Shown here one piece after another: positions 52,299 to 61,959 of a stretch of DNA of 64,000 nt. The stretch is from Cryobacterium sp. PH31-O1 (GTDB lineage: Bacteria; Actinomycetota; Actinomycetes; Actinomycetales; Microbacteriaceae). The stretch covers positions 434,001 to 498,000 of the forward strand of contig NZ_JASITB010000002.1 of NCBI RefSeq assembly GCF_030063455.1. Direction: 5' to 3'. The notes beneath the pieces were generated by a model. It was not told the DNA's origin, made no database searches, and worked only from the letters and a program-made list of their open reading frames with translations. How positions within the stretch are numbered: the first letter of the stretch is position 1; each line of letters begins with the position of its first letter. The position numbers and the translations under genes are program-made.

Positions 52299-53635
52299 GG
52301 TCGGAACCGAACCGGTGTAGCGCCGGGGAGCGTGGGGCGCAGGAGCGCGGCATCCGTTTCGGTCGGCACCCTGCGGTTGATGAGCAGCCCGAGAACCAGC
52401 ACGAGCAGCACCGAAGAGCTGAAGAACGGGCCGAAGAACAGGAACCAGACCGCCTTGACCCCGAGGTAGAGCAGCACGGCACTCGCGGTGTTGGATGATA
52501 CGTGCACGCCGATGCTGCGCACGATGAGTGCGAGCATGATCAGGGCGAGCAGCAGCCCGGGAATGCCAAAACCGGCCCAGAAATCGCCGATGATGGAGTG
52601 CAGTTCGACGTGCCCGCCGAACATGTAATTCTCAACGTACCCATTGTTGGGGTCGTAGTTTATTGCGGCCATCCCGGTCTTGGCCGCGAGAATGTCCTCG
52701 GGATTGGGAGCGGTGCCAACGCCGAACCCCCACGGCTGATGTTGCATCAGGGCGATCGTCGCGGTGAGTTCGGGACGGCCGCCGAGGATGAGGGAACCGG
52801 TCTCCTCGAGTTGGGCGAGGGTGCGCTGCTGGGTCGCCTGGCCGAGGGCTCCGTCGAGAATGAGCGCCTGGATGATATTGAACACGACCAGGGCGAGGGC
52901 GCCGAGTCCCAGCAGGGCGCGCAGTGCGGATTTGCCCCGCGTGGGCCGGGTGGGGCGCATTTGCCAGGCGACCAGCAGCACGGTCAGGAGCATGAACGCG
53001 AAGGTGGAGCGGGCATCCGTCATGGTAGCGACGACCGTCAACAGCAGCGCCACGGCCAGTTCCAGCCAGCGGCGTCGAAGTTGCAGGGTGATTCCCAGCA
53101 ACAGGATGGTCAGAGCCACGGAATAGCCGAACCGCCACGGGTTCGCCGCGTACAACTCGCTGGTCGGCGAAACACCGAACAAGATCCCGGCGCCATACCA
53201 GATGGCGATCTGGGAGTCAGGCAGAACCGTGCGCGCCCAGAGCACGAATCCGACGCCGGCGAGCAGCCCGACCAGACCGGCGATCGCCCCGAAGGCCTGG
53301 CCGAGGCTCGTGTCGTGCGTGGGGGCCGACAGCGCGGTGAGCCACAGCCCGGAGCCGATAGCGATCACTCCGGCGAGCACGAATAGTCTGGCCCCCCAAT
53401 ATTGGCGCAGCACCGGGAACCATACCGGAAACAGCGCCACACAGGCCAGTGCACCCACGGTCACACCCTGGTCGATATCCAGGCGCATGGCCACGATGAC
53501 CAAAACGACCACGGCGATGAATTTGTTGACGATGGGCGGCGTCTGCGCCACGAAAAGACCGGCGCGAGGGCGCTGAGGCGACACCGCAGCGCCGAGCACT
53601 GCGGTGGTGTTGTTGGAGCGCACCTGAAAGGACAA
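52295..53635 (-). CDS. Wzy-like O-antigen/exopolysaccharide polymerase
   Basis: Protein of up to 446 aa with about ten to twelve membrane helices and a larger extracellular loop (QQRTLAQLEETGSLILGGRPELTATIALMQHQPWGFGVGTAPNPEDI) containing the GRPELW/GFGxG-type pattern of Wzy/WaaL ligase-polymerases. It would join repeat units at the outer face of the membrane. A TTG at 53635 or a GTG at 53623 can start the frame, with no clear ribosome-binding site before either. It heads an operon with the two acyltransferases. Confidence 0.78.
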   Translation of the reverse strand: MSFQVRSNNTTAVLGAAVSPQRPRAGLFVAQTPPIVNKFIAVVVLVIVAMRLDIDQGVTVGALACVALFPVWFPVLRQYWGARLFVLAGVIAIGSGLWLTALSAPTHDTSLGQAFGAIAGLVGLLAGVGFVLWARTVLPDSQIAIWYGAGILFGVSPTSELYAANPWRFGYSVALTILLLGITLQLRRRWLELAVALLLTVVATMTDARSTFAFMLLTVLLVAWQMRPTRPTRGKSALRALLGLGALALVVFNIIQALILDGALGQATQQRTLAQLEETGSLILGGRPELTATIALMQHQPWGFGVGTAPNPEDILAAKTGMAAINYDPNNGYVENYMFGGHVELHSIIGDFWAGFGIPGLLLALIMLALIVRSIGVHVSSNTASAVLLYLGVKAVWFLFFGPFFSSSVLLVLVLGLLINRRVPTETDAALLRPTLPGATPVRFRP

Positions 53636-53866
53636 TAGCCATCACCAACCGGGCCGCACAGAAAACGATTCGGGCACCGATTCCTGTTGCGCAGCCGCAT
53701 CGTGCACAACAATAGACGGCCCCGAGCAGAAGCGACAAGGGCAACGCTGCGCTAACTGAGGGATTTTCACCCCCCCGAGAGGGGGGCGCGGCCAGGGGTG
53801 GCGCGGCCTGTATAGTGGCGATTTCGTGAGAGATATTCATCGTGCGACCGGAAGCGGCCTGTGGTC
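53636..53866. promoter_or_regulatory. Divergent region between polymerase and glycosyltransferase genes
   Basis: About 230 bp. It contains GGGATTTTCACCCCCCC and GAGAGGGGGGCGCGG (about 53761-53790), a G/C-run dyad resembling the one upstream of the initiating transferase (30406). TATAGT (53811-53816) may be a -10 box for the rightward genes. Confidence 0.4.
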
Positions 53867-54802
53867 ATGTATAGATTCAATCGGCTCGTCGCCGACCTGC
53901 GCCGGGACCCGGCCGCCCTCGCGCAGCGTGCAACGATTCGGCTGCGGCTCGCGGGTCTGCGACTGAGCAACCGGCTCAGCCGCCGATCGGTAGCGGGTTC
54001 GGGCGCCGTCGTGGTGAACCTGACCTCCTTCGGCCATCGGATCGACCTGGTCTTCTATGCCCTCGAGACCATCGCCGGTGGGCGAATCCGCCCCGGCCGG
54101 CTCATTCTGTGGCTCGACGACGGTGCCGCGCTAGCGCACCCTCCGGCCACACTTCGTCGCTTGCAACGACGGGGCCTGGAGATTGCCTCCTGCCCCGACT
54201 TCGGGCCGCACAAGAAGCAGTATCCCTACGCCCTGACCGGGCCGACGCTCCCCCTAGTGGCCGCCGACGACGACGTGCTGTACCCGCGCCGGTGGCTGGC
54301 CGAACTGCTCGAGGCGGCCGCGCGGCATCCGCTCGACGTCACCGGCCAGCGCGCCCACACGATCACCTTCGACGGCGACCGCGTGGCGCCCTACGCGCGA
54401 TGGGTCGCCGCCCGCGGCACCGCCGCCAGTTTTCGAACTCTCTGCACCGGCGTCTCCGGCATCTACTACCCGCTCGGGCTGCTCGAGGCCCTGCGCGCCG
54501 AGGGGGACGCCTTTCTGCGGGTCGCTCCGCGAGCCGACGATCTGTGGGTCTATGCGGTCGCCGTGCGGCACGGCATTCGCGCGCGCCAGGTTGGTGAGCG
54601 GCAGGCGGAATATCCGGCGATTCCGGGTTCGCAGCGCGGCACCCTCTATCGGCAGAATGTGACGGAGGGCGGCAACGACGCGCAGTTCGCGGCGTGCGTG
54701 GGCGAGCTGGAACGACAGCGGATGCTGCGCGACGACCCCCACGATTCGGGCGCGCTGCCGGGGGCGTCGCTGGACCAGGTCGTGAGCGACAATGGCGCAT
54801 AG
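53867..54802 (+). CDS. Glycosyltransferase-like protein with DDD motif
   Basis: Protein of 311 aa. It shows VVVNLTSFGHRIDLVFYALETI near residue 48, LILWLDDG, and PLVAADDDVLYPRRWLAELLEAA (about residue 130), a GT-A type metal-binding DDD. Further on are ADDLWVYAVAVRHGI and GNDAQF at the C-terminus. This arrangement is typical of small uncharacterised glycosyltransferases next to Wzx genes. ATG 53867 is used (GTG 53861 possible). It overlaps the flippase gene start by 11 bp. Confidence 0.7.
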   Translation: MYRFNRLVADLRRDPAALAQRATIRLRLAGLRLSNRLSRRSVAGSGAVVVNLTSFGHRIDLVFYALETIAGGRIRPGRLILWLDDGAALAHPPATLRRLQRRGLEIASCPDFGPHKKQYPYALTGPTLPLVAADDDVLYPRRWLAELLEAAARHPLDVTGQRAHTITFDGDRVAPYARWVAARGTAASFRTLCTGVSGIYYPLGLLEALRAEGDAFLRVAPRADDLWVYAVAVRHGIRARQVGERQAEYPAIPGSQRGTLYRQNVTEGGNDAQFAACVGELERQRMLRDDPHDSGALPGASLDQVVSDNGA

Positions 54803-56171
54803 GCGACCGCGCGGACCGGTGCCACGGTCCGCCCTACCGATCGTCGCCGCAACCAGCAGGCGCCCGGTCGCGCCGAATTCCGTGTCGCGCAATATGACGA
54901 TCGCGCTGATCGGAAATGCTTTCCCCCCGCTCGTCGCGCTCTTTTCCGGTCCAATTCTGGCCCAGGCCCTCGGCGTCGACGGTCGTGGTGCTGTGGCCGC
55001 TGCCACCGCACCGCTCGCCCTCGTGGTCACGGTCGCGACCTTCGGTGTTCCCGAAGCCGTAACCTGGGCGATCGCCCGCAACCCCACCCTCGCCCGCAAC
55101 GCCTCGAACCGGGGCATGCTCATTCTGATTGTCGCCGGACTGCTCGCCATGGGCGCCGTCGCGTTGTCGGCGGCCTGGCTCAGCGGCGGCGATCCCACGG
55201 TGCAGCAGCTCATCCTGGTGGCCTGCCTGGCCATCGTGCCAAACCTGCTGGTCGGCGTGTTCCGTGGGGTGGCATCCGCTACCCAAAGCTGGCGGCTGGT
55301 CGCGCTGGAACGCATCATCACGTCATCGTTGCGGCTCGCCGTGCTGATTCCGTTCTGGCTCACCGGCACCCTGTCGCCCCTCGTAGCGACGATCGCCGTC
55401 GCGGCCATGCCGGTGACCGGGCTGTTCGTGTACATCGGGCGCATGCGCACCCTCGACCCGCGAGCCTTCGACGTTCCGCGGGAGGCGCGCACGGCGGGGC
55501 TGCTGAGCTATGGCCTGCGCATCTGGGTCGGCTCGCTGTCGGGGATTCTGCTGTCGAGGCTTGACCAGGTGCTCATGACGCCGTTCGCCGGGACCTACCA
55601 GCTCGGACTGTACGTGGTCGCGGTGAGCGTGAGCGAACTTCCGCTGATCATCAACCAGGCGGTGCGGGACGTGACCTTTGTGACGGATGCCGCCGATTCC
55701 GTCGACGCGCGCCTCGCGTCGTCCGCCCGCATCAGCACCCTGCTGTGCGGCCTGGCCGCCCTGTTCCTGGGCGTCACCATGCTGTGGTGGCTGCCGTTTC
55801 TGTTCGGCGAGGACTTTCGACCGGCGCTGCCGGTGGCCGGCGTTCTGCTCGCCGCGGTGGTGCTCGGCACCCCAGGGTCGATCGGTGGCTCGGGCCTGAG
55901 CGCGCGGGGGCGACCCGGTTTGCGCAGCATGTCACTGCTGATCGCCTGCCTCGTGAACATTGCCATGCTCATCGTGCTCGCACCGATGCTCGGTGCGATG
56001 GGCGCGGCACTGGCAACGCTGGCCGGCAACCTGATCTCCAGCAACCTGAACCTTTTGTTCATGTATCGAAAGTTCGGCATCAACCCGCTGCAGTTCTACG
56101 GCGTGCGGCGGCTGGACTTCGTGACCCTGCGGGAGTACGCCAAGCGGTTCTCCCGGCGCCGCAAGCGCTAG
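54792..56171 (+). CDS. Wzx-type polysaccharide flippase (MATE/MVF superfamily)
   Basis: Protein of 459 aa with 12 or more membrane helices, for example MTIALIGNAFPPLVALFSG, LAAVVLGTPGSIGGSG and LLIACLVNIAMLIVLAPMLGAMGAALATL. The pattern ILLSRLDQVLMTPFAGTYQLGLY matches Wzx/RfbX flippases, which move the lipid-linked repeat unit across the membrane. It pairs with the Wzy-like polymerase and the Wzz/Wzc-like copolymerase of the locus. The C-terminus is basic and cytosolic. Confidence 0.85.
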   Translation: MAHRRPRGPVPRSALPIVAATSRRPVAPNSVSRNMTIALIGNAFPPLVALFSGPILAQALGVDGRGAVAAATAPLALVVTVATFGVPEAVTWAIARNPTLARNASNRGMLILIVAGLLAMGAVALSAAWLSGGDPTVQQLILVACLAIVPNLLVGVFRGVASATQSWRLVALERIITSSLRLAVLIPFWLTGTLSPLVATIAVAAMPVTGLFVYIGRMRTLDPRAFDVPREARTAGLLSYGLRIWVGSLSGILLSRLDQVLMTPFAGTYQLGLYVVAVSVSELPLIINQAVRDVTFVTDAADSVDARLASSARISTLLCGLAALFLGVTMLWWLPFLFGEDFRPALPVAGVLLAAVVLGTPGSIGGSGLSARGRPGLRSMSLLIACLVNIAMLIVLAPMLGAMGAALATLAGNLISSNLNLLFMYRKFGINPLQFYGVRRLDFVTLREYAKRFSRRRKR

Positions 56172-57121
56172 ATCATTCGGTTCGGAGCCGTCACGGGTGT
56201 TGCAGGGGGCGCCGGCCGATAGGCGAGACCGTCGCGCAGGCCCCGCGCCGCAGCGATCAGCGGCTGCACCGAGGTCAACAGCTGGCGGCGGCCCCCGCGG
56301 GCGATAACCTCCCAGGCGGCCGACACGCTTCGGCGACGCCAACGTCGACGGTCGGGGGCGTCAAGGTTGCGGGCCGCAAAGACCAGACGGTTGCGCACGT
56401 TGTAGTAATAATAGGAGTAGGACTTGGCCAGGCCGGCGCTGTGCTGACCGCTGCCCTGGGTGCCGCCCTGCGCGTGCGTCGCCTGCGCGGCGGCACAGAC
56501 CGCCACGGCTCCCCCCTCGTGCAGCACCCGCTGCGAGAGCTCGACGTCTTCCCAGTACAGAAAATAGTCGTCGCTGAACCCACCGATCCGGCGCCAGAGC
56601 TCGTCGCTGATCAGCAGGCAGGCGCCACTTAGCCACGGCGTTGTGCGCACGCCCGGGTGGTCAGCGCGTCTGCGGGTCGCGCGTACCCGGCCGTCGTCGA
56701 GGTACAGATCGCTGCCGTCGAACCACACCGTGCCGTCTGGCCGCAGGATGCGGGGCGAGACCAGGGTGAGCGGATGCTCTCTGACCACTGCGATCAGGCG
56801 GGCGACCTGGTCGGCGATGATGGCGGCATCCGGATTCAACAGGAGAAACTGCGTGCGCCCGCTCTGCTGCGCCCGCGCGACGCCAACGTTCATACCGCCG
56901 CCAAAACCGAGGTTGGTCGGCGACAGCACGTGCTGCCAGCCCTCCCGTTCGGCGAGTGCGCTCACCCTGGCCTGTTCGGCCGCGTCGGTGAAGTTGTCGA
57001 CGACGACAACCGAGAGGTCCGGCGCTGATCGGGAGAGCGGTTGCAGATTCTCTTCGAGCAGGGCGCACGACCCGAAATTCACCACCACCACGGCAAGGGA
57101 GGCGAAGATCGAGTCGGTCAT
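56168..57121 (-). CDS. GT2 glycosyltransferase (rhamnosyltransferase-like)
   Basis: Protein of 317 aa. The N-terminal GT2 core reads ASLAVVVVNFGSCALLEENL, LSVVVVDNFTDAAE and LNPDAAII, the signature of WbbL-type rhamnosyltransferases (NxGFGGGMNVGV here LGFGGGMNVGVARA). FLYWEDVELSQRVLHEGG is the acceptor-site EDVE motif. ATG 57121 is used. It converges with the flippase gene (4-bp overlap at the stops). Confidence 0.88.
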   Translation of the reverse strand: MTDSIFASLAVVVVNFGSCALLEENLQPLSRSAPDLSVVVVDNFTDAAEQARVSALAEREGWQHVLSPTNLGFGGGMNVGVARAQQSGRTQFLLLNPDAAIIADQVARLIAVVREHPLTLVSPRILRPDGTVWFDGSDLYLDDGRVRATRRRADHPGVRTTPWLSGACLLISDELWRRIGGFSDDYFLYWEDVELSQRVLHEGGAVAVCAAAQATHAQGGTQGSGQHSAGLAKSYSYYYYNVRNRLVFAARNLDAPDRRRWRRRSVSAAWEVIARGGRRQLLTSVQPLIAAARGLRDGLAYRPAPPATPVTAPNRMI

Positions 57122-57171
57122 GCGGTCAGTATTGCAGATCCGTGCGGTCAACCTGACAACTTCTCAGCACG

Positions 57172-58128
57172 TTACTGCGCGAAGCGGTCGGTCGCCTCGA
57201 TGATGGCATCGAGGATGCCGGGCTGGTCGAAGGCATGGCCGGCGTCGGGAATCAGGTGAAATTCGGCTTCTGGCCAATTCTTGTGCAGGTCCCACGCGGT
57301 GAAGGCCGGGGTGCACATGTCATAGCGGCCCTGAACGATGACGCCGGGAATGTCGGCGAGGCGGTGCGCGTTGTCGATGAGTTGGTTGGGCGTGAACCAG
57401 CCTTTATTGGCGAAGAAGTGATTCTCGATGCGGGCGAAGGCCACCGCGAAGGACGGGTCGGAGAAGTGCGCGATCTTGTCGGGTTCCTGCAGCAGGGTGA
57501 TTGTCGATGACTCCCAGGTGGCCCAGGCTACCCCGGCGCGCTCCCGCACGAACTGGTCGGGATCGTGCAGCAGTCGACCGTAGGCTTCGATCAGGTGACC
57601 GCGTTCGTTTTCGGGGACCGGCGCGAGGAACGACTCCCACAAGTCGGGGTAAATTGCCGCGGCGCCGCCTTCATAGAACCAGTCGAGCTCGATCGGGCGC
57701 AGCGTGAAGATGCCGCGCACAACGAGCTCCGTGACTTTCTCGGGGTGCGTCTGGGCGTAGGCGAGGGCAAGGGTGCTGCCCCAGGATCCGCCGCAAACCA
57801 GCCAGCGATCGATGCCCAGGTGTTCACGCAGTCTTTCCAGGTCGGCCACCAGAGTCCAGGTGGTGTTGACGCTCAGGTCGACGTCGGGCTCGCTCGCGTG
57901 CGGCTTGCTGAGGCCGCAGCCGCGCTGGTCGAACAGGATGATGCGGTACTTCGCCGGGTCAAACACCCGGCGCTGGTCGGCGCTGGATGCCCCGCCCGGA
58001 CCGCCGTGCAGGTAGACCGCCGGCTTACCGTCTGGATTGCCGGAGGCTTCCCAATAGATGGTCTGGTTGTCGCCAACATCGAGCATGCCGGTTTCGTAGG
58101 GTTCGAGCTCGGGGTAAAAGGTGCGCAT
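57172..58128 (-). CDS. pip: Prolyl iminopeptidase
   Basis: Protein of 318 aa, an alpha/beta hydrolase of peptidase family S33. It removes N-terminal proline from peptides in the cytosol. It has the oxyanion HGGPGGASS (residues 41-49), FDQRGCGLSKPH, the nucleophile elbow VCGGSWGSTLALAY, the acid in IVQGRYDMCTP and the His in PDAGHAFDQP. The length and motif order match bacterial Pip. It is a single gene with its own start at 58128, next to the two-component system. Confidence 0.95.
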   Translation of the reverse strand: MRTFYPELEPYETGMLDVGDNQTIYWEASGNPDGKPAVYLHGGPGGASSADQRRVFDPAKYRIILFDQRGCGLSKPHASEPDVDLSVNTTWTLVADLERLREHLGIDRWLVCGGSWGSTLALAYAQTHPEKVTELVVRGIFTLRPIELDWFYEGGAAAIYPDLWESFLAPVPENERGHLIEAYGRLLHDPDQFVRERAGVAWATWESSTITLLQEPDKIAHFSDPSFAVAFARIENHFFANKGWFTPNQLIDNAHRLADIPGVIVQGRYDMCTPAFTAWDLHKNWPEAEFHLIPDAGHAFDQPGILDAIIEATDRFAQ

Positions 58129-58165
58129 TCCTCGAGCCTAAGCCCCCCGGGTGGGAGGTCAGGGA

Positions 58166-58849
58166 TCAGCGGCCGACCAGACCTTGCTCGTAAGCCAGAA
58201 TGACGGCCTGCACACGGTCGCGCAGGCCGAGCTTGTGCAGGATCCGGCCGACATGAGTTTTCACCGTCGACTCGGACAGAAAGAACCGTTCGGCCAGTTC
58301 CGTGTTGGAGAGCCCCTCGGCCATCGCGAGGAAGACCTCGGTCTCACGCTCGGTGAGCGCCGCGAGCGCCGTGGCGTCATGCGCCTCGGTTTGGGGCAGC
58401 TGGGTGCCGAACAGGTCGAGTAGGCGTCGAGTGACGCGCGGCGAAACGGATGCCTCCCCGGAGACCACGGTACGGATCGCGGTGATCAGCTCTGCTGGTT
58501 CGGCGTTCTTGAGCAGGAAGCCGCTCGCCCCGGCACGCAACCCGCCGAACGCGTACTCGTCCAGGTCGAAGGTGGTCAGGATGATGATGCGGGTGTGCGG
58601 CCGGTCCGCCATGATCTGCCTCGTGGCCTCGATGCCATCGAGCCCCGGCATACGCACGTCCATTAAGATGACCTGCGGGCGCACGCTCGCGGCGAGCGCG
58701 ATCGCCTGCGCGCCGTCGCCCGCTTCGGCGACGACGAGGAAGTCGTCTTCGGCCTCAAGCACCATGCGAAAACCGACCCGCAGCAGAGCCTGGTCGTCGG
58801 CAAGCATGATGCGGATCGGATGCGGCGGCGAGGGCTCGGATACGGTCAT
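58166..58849 (-). CDS. NarL-family response regulator
   Basis: Protein of 227 aa. The receiver has MLADDQALLRVGF, acceptor VILMDVRMPGLDG and ILTTFDLDEYAF with the KNAEPAELI Lys. The LuxR HTH domain reads LTERETEVFLAMAEGLSNTELAERFFL and ESTVKTHVGRILHKLGLRDRVQAVILAYEQGLV. ATG 58849 overlaps the kinase stop (ATGA). It probably regulates the neighbouring ABC transporter. Confidence 0.92.
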   Translation of the reverse strand: MTVSEPSPPHPIRIMLADDQALLRVGFRMVLEAEDDFLVVAEAGDGAQAIALAASVRPQVILMDVRMPGLDGIEATRQIMADRPHTRIIILTTFDLDEYAFGGLRAGASGFLLKNAEPAELITAIRTVVSGEASVSPRVTRRLLDLFGTQLPQTEAHDATALAALTERETEVFLAMAEGLSNTELAERFFLSESTVKTHVGRILHKLGLRDRVQAVILAYEQGLVGR

Positions 58850-60087
58850 GTTTCATCCTCTAAGGTCATCGAGGCGTGCACCCGCCAACCGTCGTGGAGT
58901 CCCGCTCCGGCTTCGAAGTTACCTCCGTAGATGGCCACTCGTTCCTGCATTCCGATCAGGCCACGCCCGAAATTCCGACCGCTCGGCTCCCGGCGCTTTC
59001 GGCCGTTGTCGCTGATCGTGACCTCGGCCATTCCGGGCGCCGAATTCAAACGAACCACGACCCGGGTGGGCGTATCGGCGTACCGCAGCACGTTGGTGAG
59101 CGACTCCTGCACCAGGCGAAAGATGGTCAACTGCATGCTCGGGTTGGCGGGTTCACGTCCGCTGCGTTCCAACACGACCGGAAGCCCGGTCGAGCGAAAG
59201 GATTCGACCAGGTCGGCGAGTTGGTCGATTCCCGGCTGCGGTGCGCGCGGCGCCGGCTCCGAGCCGACATCGAGAACCCCGAGCAGGCGCCGCATCTCGG
59301 TCATTGAGCGGCGCCCGGTGGCAGCGACGTCGATCATCGCCGCACGGGATCGCTCCAGGTCTTTGGGGGCTATGGCGTGGGCACCGTCGGCGAGCGCGAC
59401 CATAACTGACAGGCTGTGGGCGACGACGTCGTGCATTTCACCGGCGATGCGGGTGCGCTCGGATATGCGCGAGAGCTGCGCTTGCTGGTCGCGTTCCCGG
59501 GTCAGTTGCGCGGCCAGGTCGAGCAACGAGGCCACGTATCGCTTGCTGTTGCCCATGTTGACGCCGACCAGCGTGGCGGCGAGCAGCATAATCGCCACTT
59601 GGATCGCGACCGACGTCCACGAAACCTCGGCCGGGTCGTCGGTCAGCCAGGCCGCCAGACCGGCCAGGAGCGTCGAGGTACCGAACCCGACCCAGGCGCT
59701 GCGCACATCGGAGTACACCGCGACCGCGTAAAGCGCGAGCAGCTGGGCGATCAGGTGCACTTCGCCGTAGTCCGCAAAGGCGAGCAAGCCGATCCAGGTC
59801 ACTGCCAAAGCAAGCCGCGGCATCCGTCGTCGCAGCAACAGCGCCGCAGCCAGAAGCAACGCTATGGCCGCGTTGAATAAAACGTCGGCGAGCGGCGCTG
59901 GTTTCGCATCCATCAGGTTGGTGACCAGGGTGAGCGCCATCGGCACGACGTAGATCGCGGCGATCAACGCGTCGGCCAGGTGCGGATGCCTGGTCCAGAA
60001 CCGCCGTACGATGCCGGGCGGGGTGGGCAGACGCACGTCTCCCCCCGGCGACAATGCACGCCCGGGGGGAGAAATGTTACGGCTCAT
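58846..60087 (-). CDS. HisKA_3-type sensor histidine kinase
   Basis: Protein of 413 aa with five membrane helices in the first 180 residues, a DHp of the HisKA_3 type with the phospho-acceptor His in ERTRIAGEMHDVVAHSLSV and the ATPase domain with LVQESLTNVLRYA (N box) and ISDNGRKRREPSGRNFGRGLIGMQERV. The G1 region has an insertion of basic residues. ATG 60087 is used; the frame could start 19 codons earlier. It is adjacent to the ABC permease gene, suggesting an exporter-sensing module. Confidence 0.9.
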   Translation of the reverse strand: MSRNISPPGRALSPGGDVRLPTPPGIVRRFWTRHPHLADALIAAIYVVPMALTLVTNLMDAKPAPLADVLFNAAIALLLAAALLLRRRMPRLALAVTWIGLLAFADYGEVHLIAQLLALYAVAVYSDVRSAWVGFGTSTLLAGLAAWLTDDPAEVSWTSVAIQVAIMLLAATLVGVNMGNSKRYVASLLDLAAQLTRERDQQAQLSRISERTRIAGEMHDVVAHSLSVMVALADGAHAIAPKDLERSRAAMIDVAATGRRSMTEMRRLLGVLDVGSEPAPRAPQPGIDQLADLVESFRSTGLPVVLERSGREPANPSMQLTIFRLVQESLTNVLRYADTPTRVVVRLNSAPGMAEVTISDNGRKRREPSGRNFGRGLIGMQERVAIYGGNFEAGAGLHDGWRVHASMTLEDET

Positions 60088-60103
60088 TCTTCGATGGTAC
60101 GGG

Positions 60104-60949
60104 TCAGGCGTCGCGGCGCTTGAGCAATGCTGCTGCTGCGCCAAGGCTTACAGCGACCCAGGCGAGGACAACGAGGAAGGCCTGCCAAGATTCCATGGTG
60201 CTCGGGGTGATCATCTCGGCGCCGGCCATGGTGAACAGGAACGGCATGATGTCGGCAACCCATCCGACGAGCATGGAGAAGAGCCCAACGACCGTCGGCA
60301 GGAGCAGGATAATTCCGAGGACCGTCGCGATTCCCCCGGCGCTGCTCCGAACAATCGTGCCGATTCCGACGGCGAACACAGCGATGAGCGCCAGGAACAG
60401 GGCATTGCCCAGCAGCGGCAGGATGACGTGCTCGTCGAACAGACTCGCGGTCAGGTCTTTCGTTCCGAGGATGGGGATGGCGATGAGGAACGACCCGACC
60501 ACGCTGAACAGACCCACGAGGAAGGTGAAGCTGAACAGCACAGCGACCTTGGCCCAGAGGGCCGGTAGGCGGTTGGGTACCGCGGCGAGCGTCGACTTAA
60601 TCATGCCGCTCGAATACTCACCACTGATCGAGAGCACTCCGAGGACGGCGACGATCAGCTGCCCCAGGCCCAAACCGGCAGTGGCGACCAGAACGAAGAT
60701 CCCCGTGCTGTCGATGCCCATAGCTGCGGTAGCCGGCTCGTCCAACCCGGCGGACATGGCGTAGGCCATCAGCACGGCAATGCCGAACGAGGCGGCGACC
60801 ACGAGGGAGAAGGTCCAGTAGGTGGAACGCAGCGTCCACAATTTGATCGCCTCGGAGCGGAGCAGGCCGATGAAGCTGAGCCCGGAACCGGTCGGAACGA
60901 ACGGGGTGCGGGCTCCGGCCTGCTGGGTTGAGTTGATTACGGTGCTCAT
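60104..60949 (-). CDS. ABC-2 type permease
   Basis: Protein of 281 aa with six membrane helices. It resembles the actinobacterial ABC-2 permeases that partner a CcmA-type ATPase: LRSEAIKLWTLRSTYWTFSL at the N-terminus, and ISGEYSSGMIKSTLAAVPNRLPALWAK after the second helix pair. ATG 60949 overlaps the ATPase stop (ATGA). Substrate unknown; antibiotic-peptide export is typical for this class. Confidence 0.88.
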   Translation of the reverse strand: MSTVINSTQQAGARTPFVPTGSGLSFIGLLRSEAIKLWTLRSTYWTFSLVVAASFGIAVLMAYAMSAGLDEPATAAMGIDSTGIFVLVATAGLGLGQLIVAVLGVLSISGEYSSGMIKSTLAAVPNRLPALWAKVAVLFSFTFLVGLFSVVGSFLIAIPILGTKDLTASLFDEHVILPLLGNALFLALIAVFAVGIGTIVRSSAGGIATVLGIILLLPTVVGLFSMLVGWVADIMPFLFTMAGAEMITPSTMESWQAFLVVLAWVAVSLGAAAALLKRRDA

Positions 60950-61878
60950 CGAGCGACCTCCGCTTCGGTGTGGGTATCGCCGGTGCGGTACTCCACTTCG
61001 TCCTGGGTCAGTTTCATGTAGGCGTCTTCGAGTGAGGCGCTCACCGCTGTTAGCTCGTGCAAGGAAATCTGCGCGGCTGCGGCACGGTCACCGATCTCGT
61101 TCACGGTCAGTCCGTTGATCTCGAGCACGTCCTGCTCCAGGTTGGTGATGGTGACATCCGCCTGCGCGAGCAAGCTGGCCAGGGCCGCGGTGTGCGGTGT
61201 GCGCACGCGCACCGTGTTCTGCGCTGCTGAGGCGATGATGTCGGCGACCGAGGCATCCGCTATCACCCGACCACGACCGAGCACAATGATGTGGTCGGCG
61301 GTGAGAGCCATCTCGCTCATCAAGTGTGAGGAGAGCAGCACGGTGCGGCCCTCGGCCGCGAGCTGCTTGGTGAGCTTACGCACCCACTGCACGCCCTCGG
61401 GGTCGAGGCCGTTGACCGGCTCGTCGAGGATGAGGGTGGCCGGGTCGCCGAGCAGCGCTGCGGCGATGCCGAGGCGCTGGCCCATGCCGAGGGAGAACCC
61501 GCCGACGCGCTTTTTGGCGACGGACTCGAGGCCGGTGAGGTTGATGACCTCGTGCACCCTGCTGGTGGGGATGCTGTGGGTTGCGGCCATGGCGCGCAGG
61601 TGGTTGTAGGCGCTGCGACCGGTGTGCACGGCCTTGGCGTCCAGGAGCACGCCGACCTCGCGCAGCGGTGCCTTGTGCTCGTGGTACGGCTTGCCGTTAA
61701 CGATGACCGAGCCGGCGCTGGGGCGATCCAGACCGACGATCATGCGCATCGTGGTGGACTTGCCCGCACCGTTCGGCCCGAGAAAACCGGTGACCTTGCC
61801 GGGCTGCACCGTGAAGTCGACCGCGTCGACCGCGGTCTTGCTTCCGTAATGCTTGGTCAGGGACTGTGCCTGAATCAC
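60946..61878 (-). CDS. ABC transporter ATP-binding protein
   Basis: Protein of 310 aa. The nucleotide-binding domain has Walker A LGPNGAGKSTTM, signature FSLGMGQRLGIAAALLGDPATLILDEPVNGLDPEG, and switch His in LLSSHLMSEMALTADHI. It extends with a C-terminal domain of about 90 residues, as in bacitracin/lantibiotic-type export ATPases. It forms an exporter with the permease just downstream. A terminator-like palindrome separates its start side from the acyl-CoA gene. Confidence 0.92.
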   Translation of the reverse strand: MIQAQSLTKHYGSKTAVDAVDFTVQPGKVTGFLGPNGAGKSTTMRMIVGLDRPSAGSVIVNGKPYHEHKAPLREVGVLLDAKAVHTGRSAYNHLRAMAATHSIPTSRVHEVINLTGLESVAKKRVGGFSLGMGQRLGIAAALLGDPATLILDEPVNGLDPEGVQWVRKLTKQLAAEGRTVLLSSHLMSEMALTADHIIVLGRGRVIADASVADIIASAAQNTVRVRTPHTAALASLLAQADVTITNLEQDVLEINGLTVNEIGDRAAAAQISLHELTAVSASLEDAYMKLTQDEVEYRTGDTHTEAEVAR

Positions 61879-61959
61879 GACTGCCTCATTCCGTTAGGGG
61901 TGAGGCCCCGTTTGTTTGTTGTGGAGCCCCCATAACAAAACGTACGGCCTGCGATAGGC

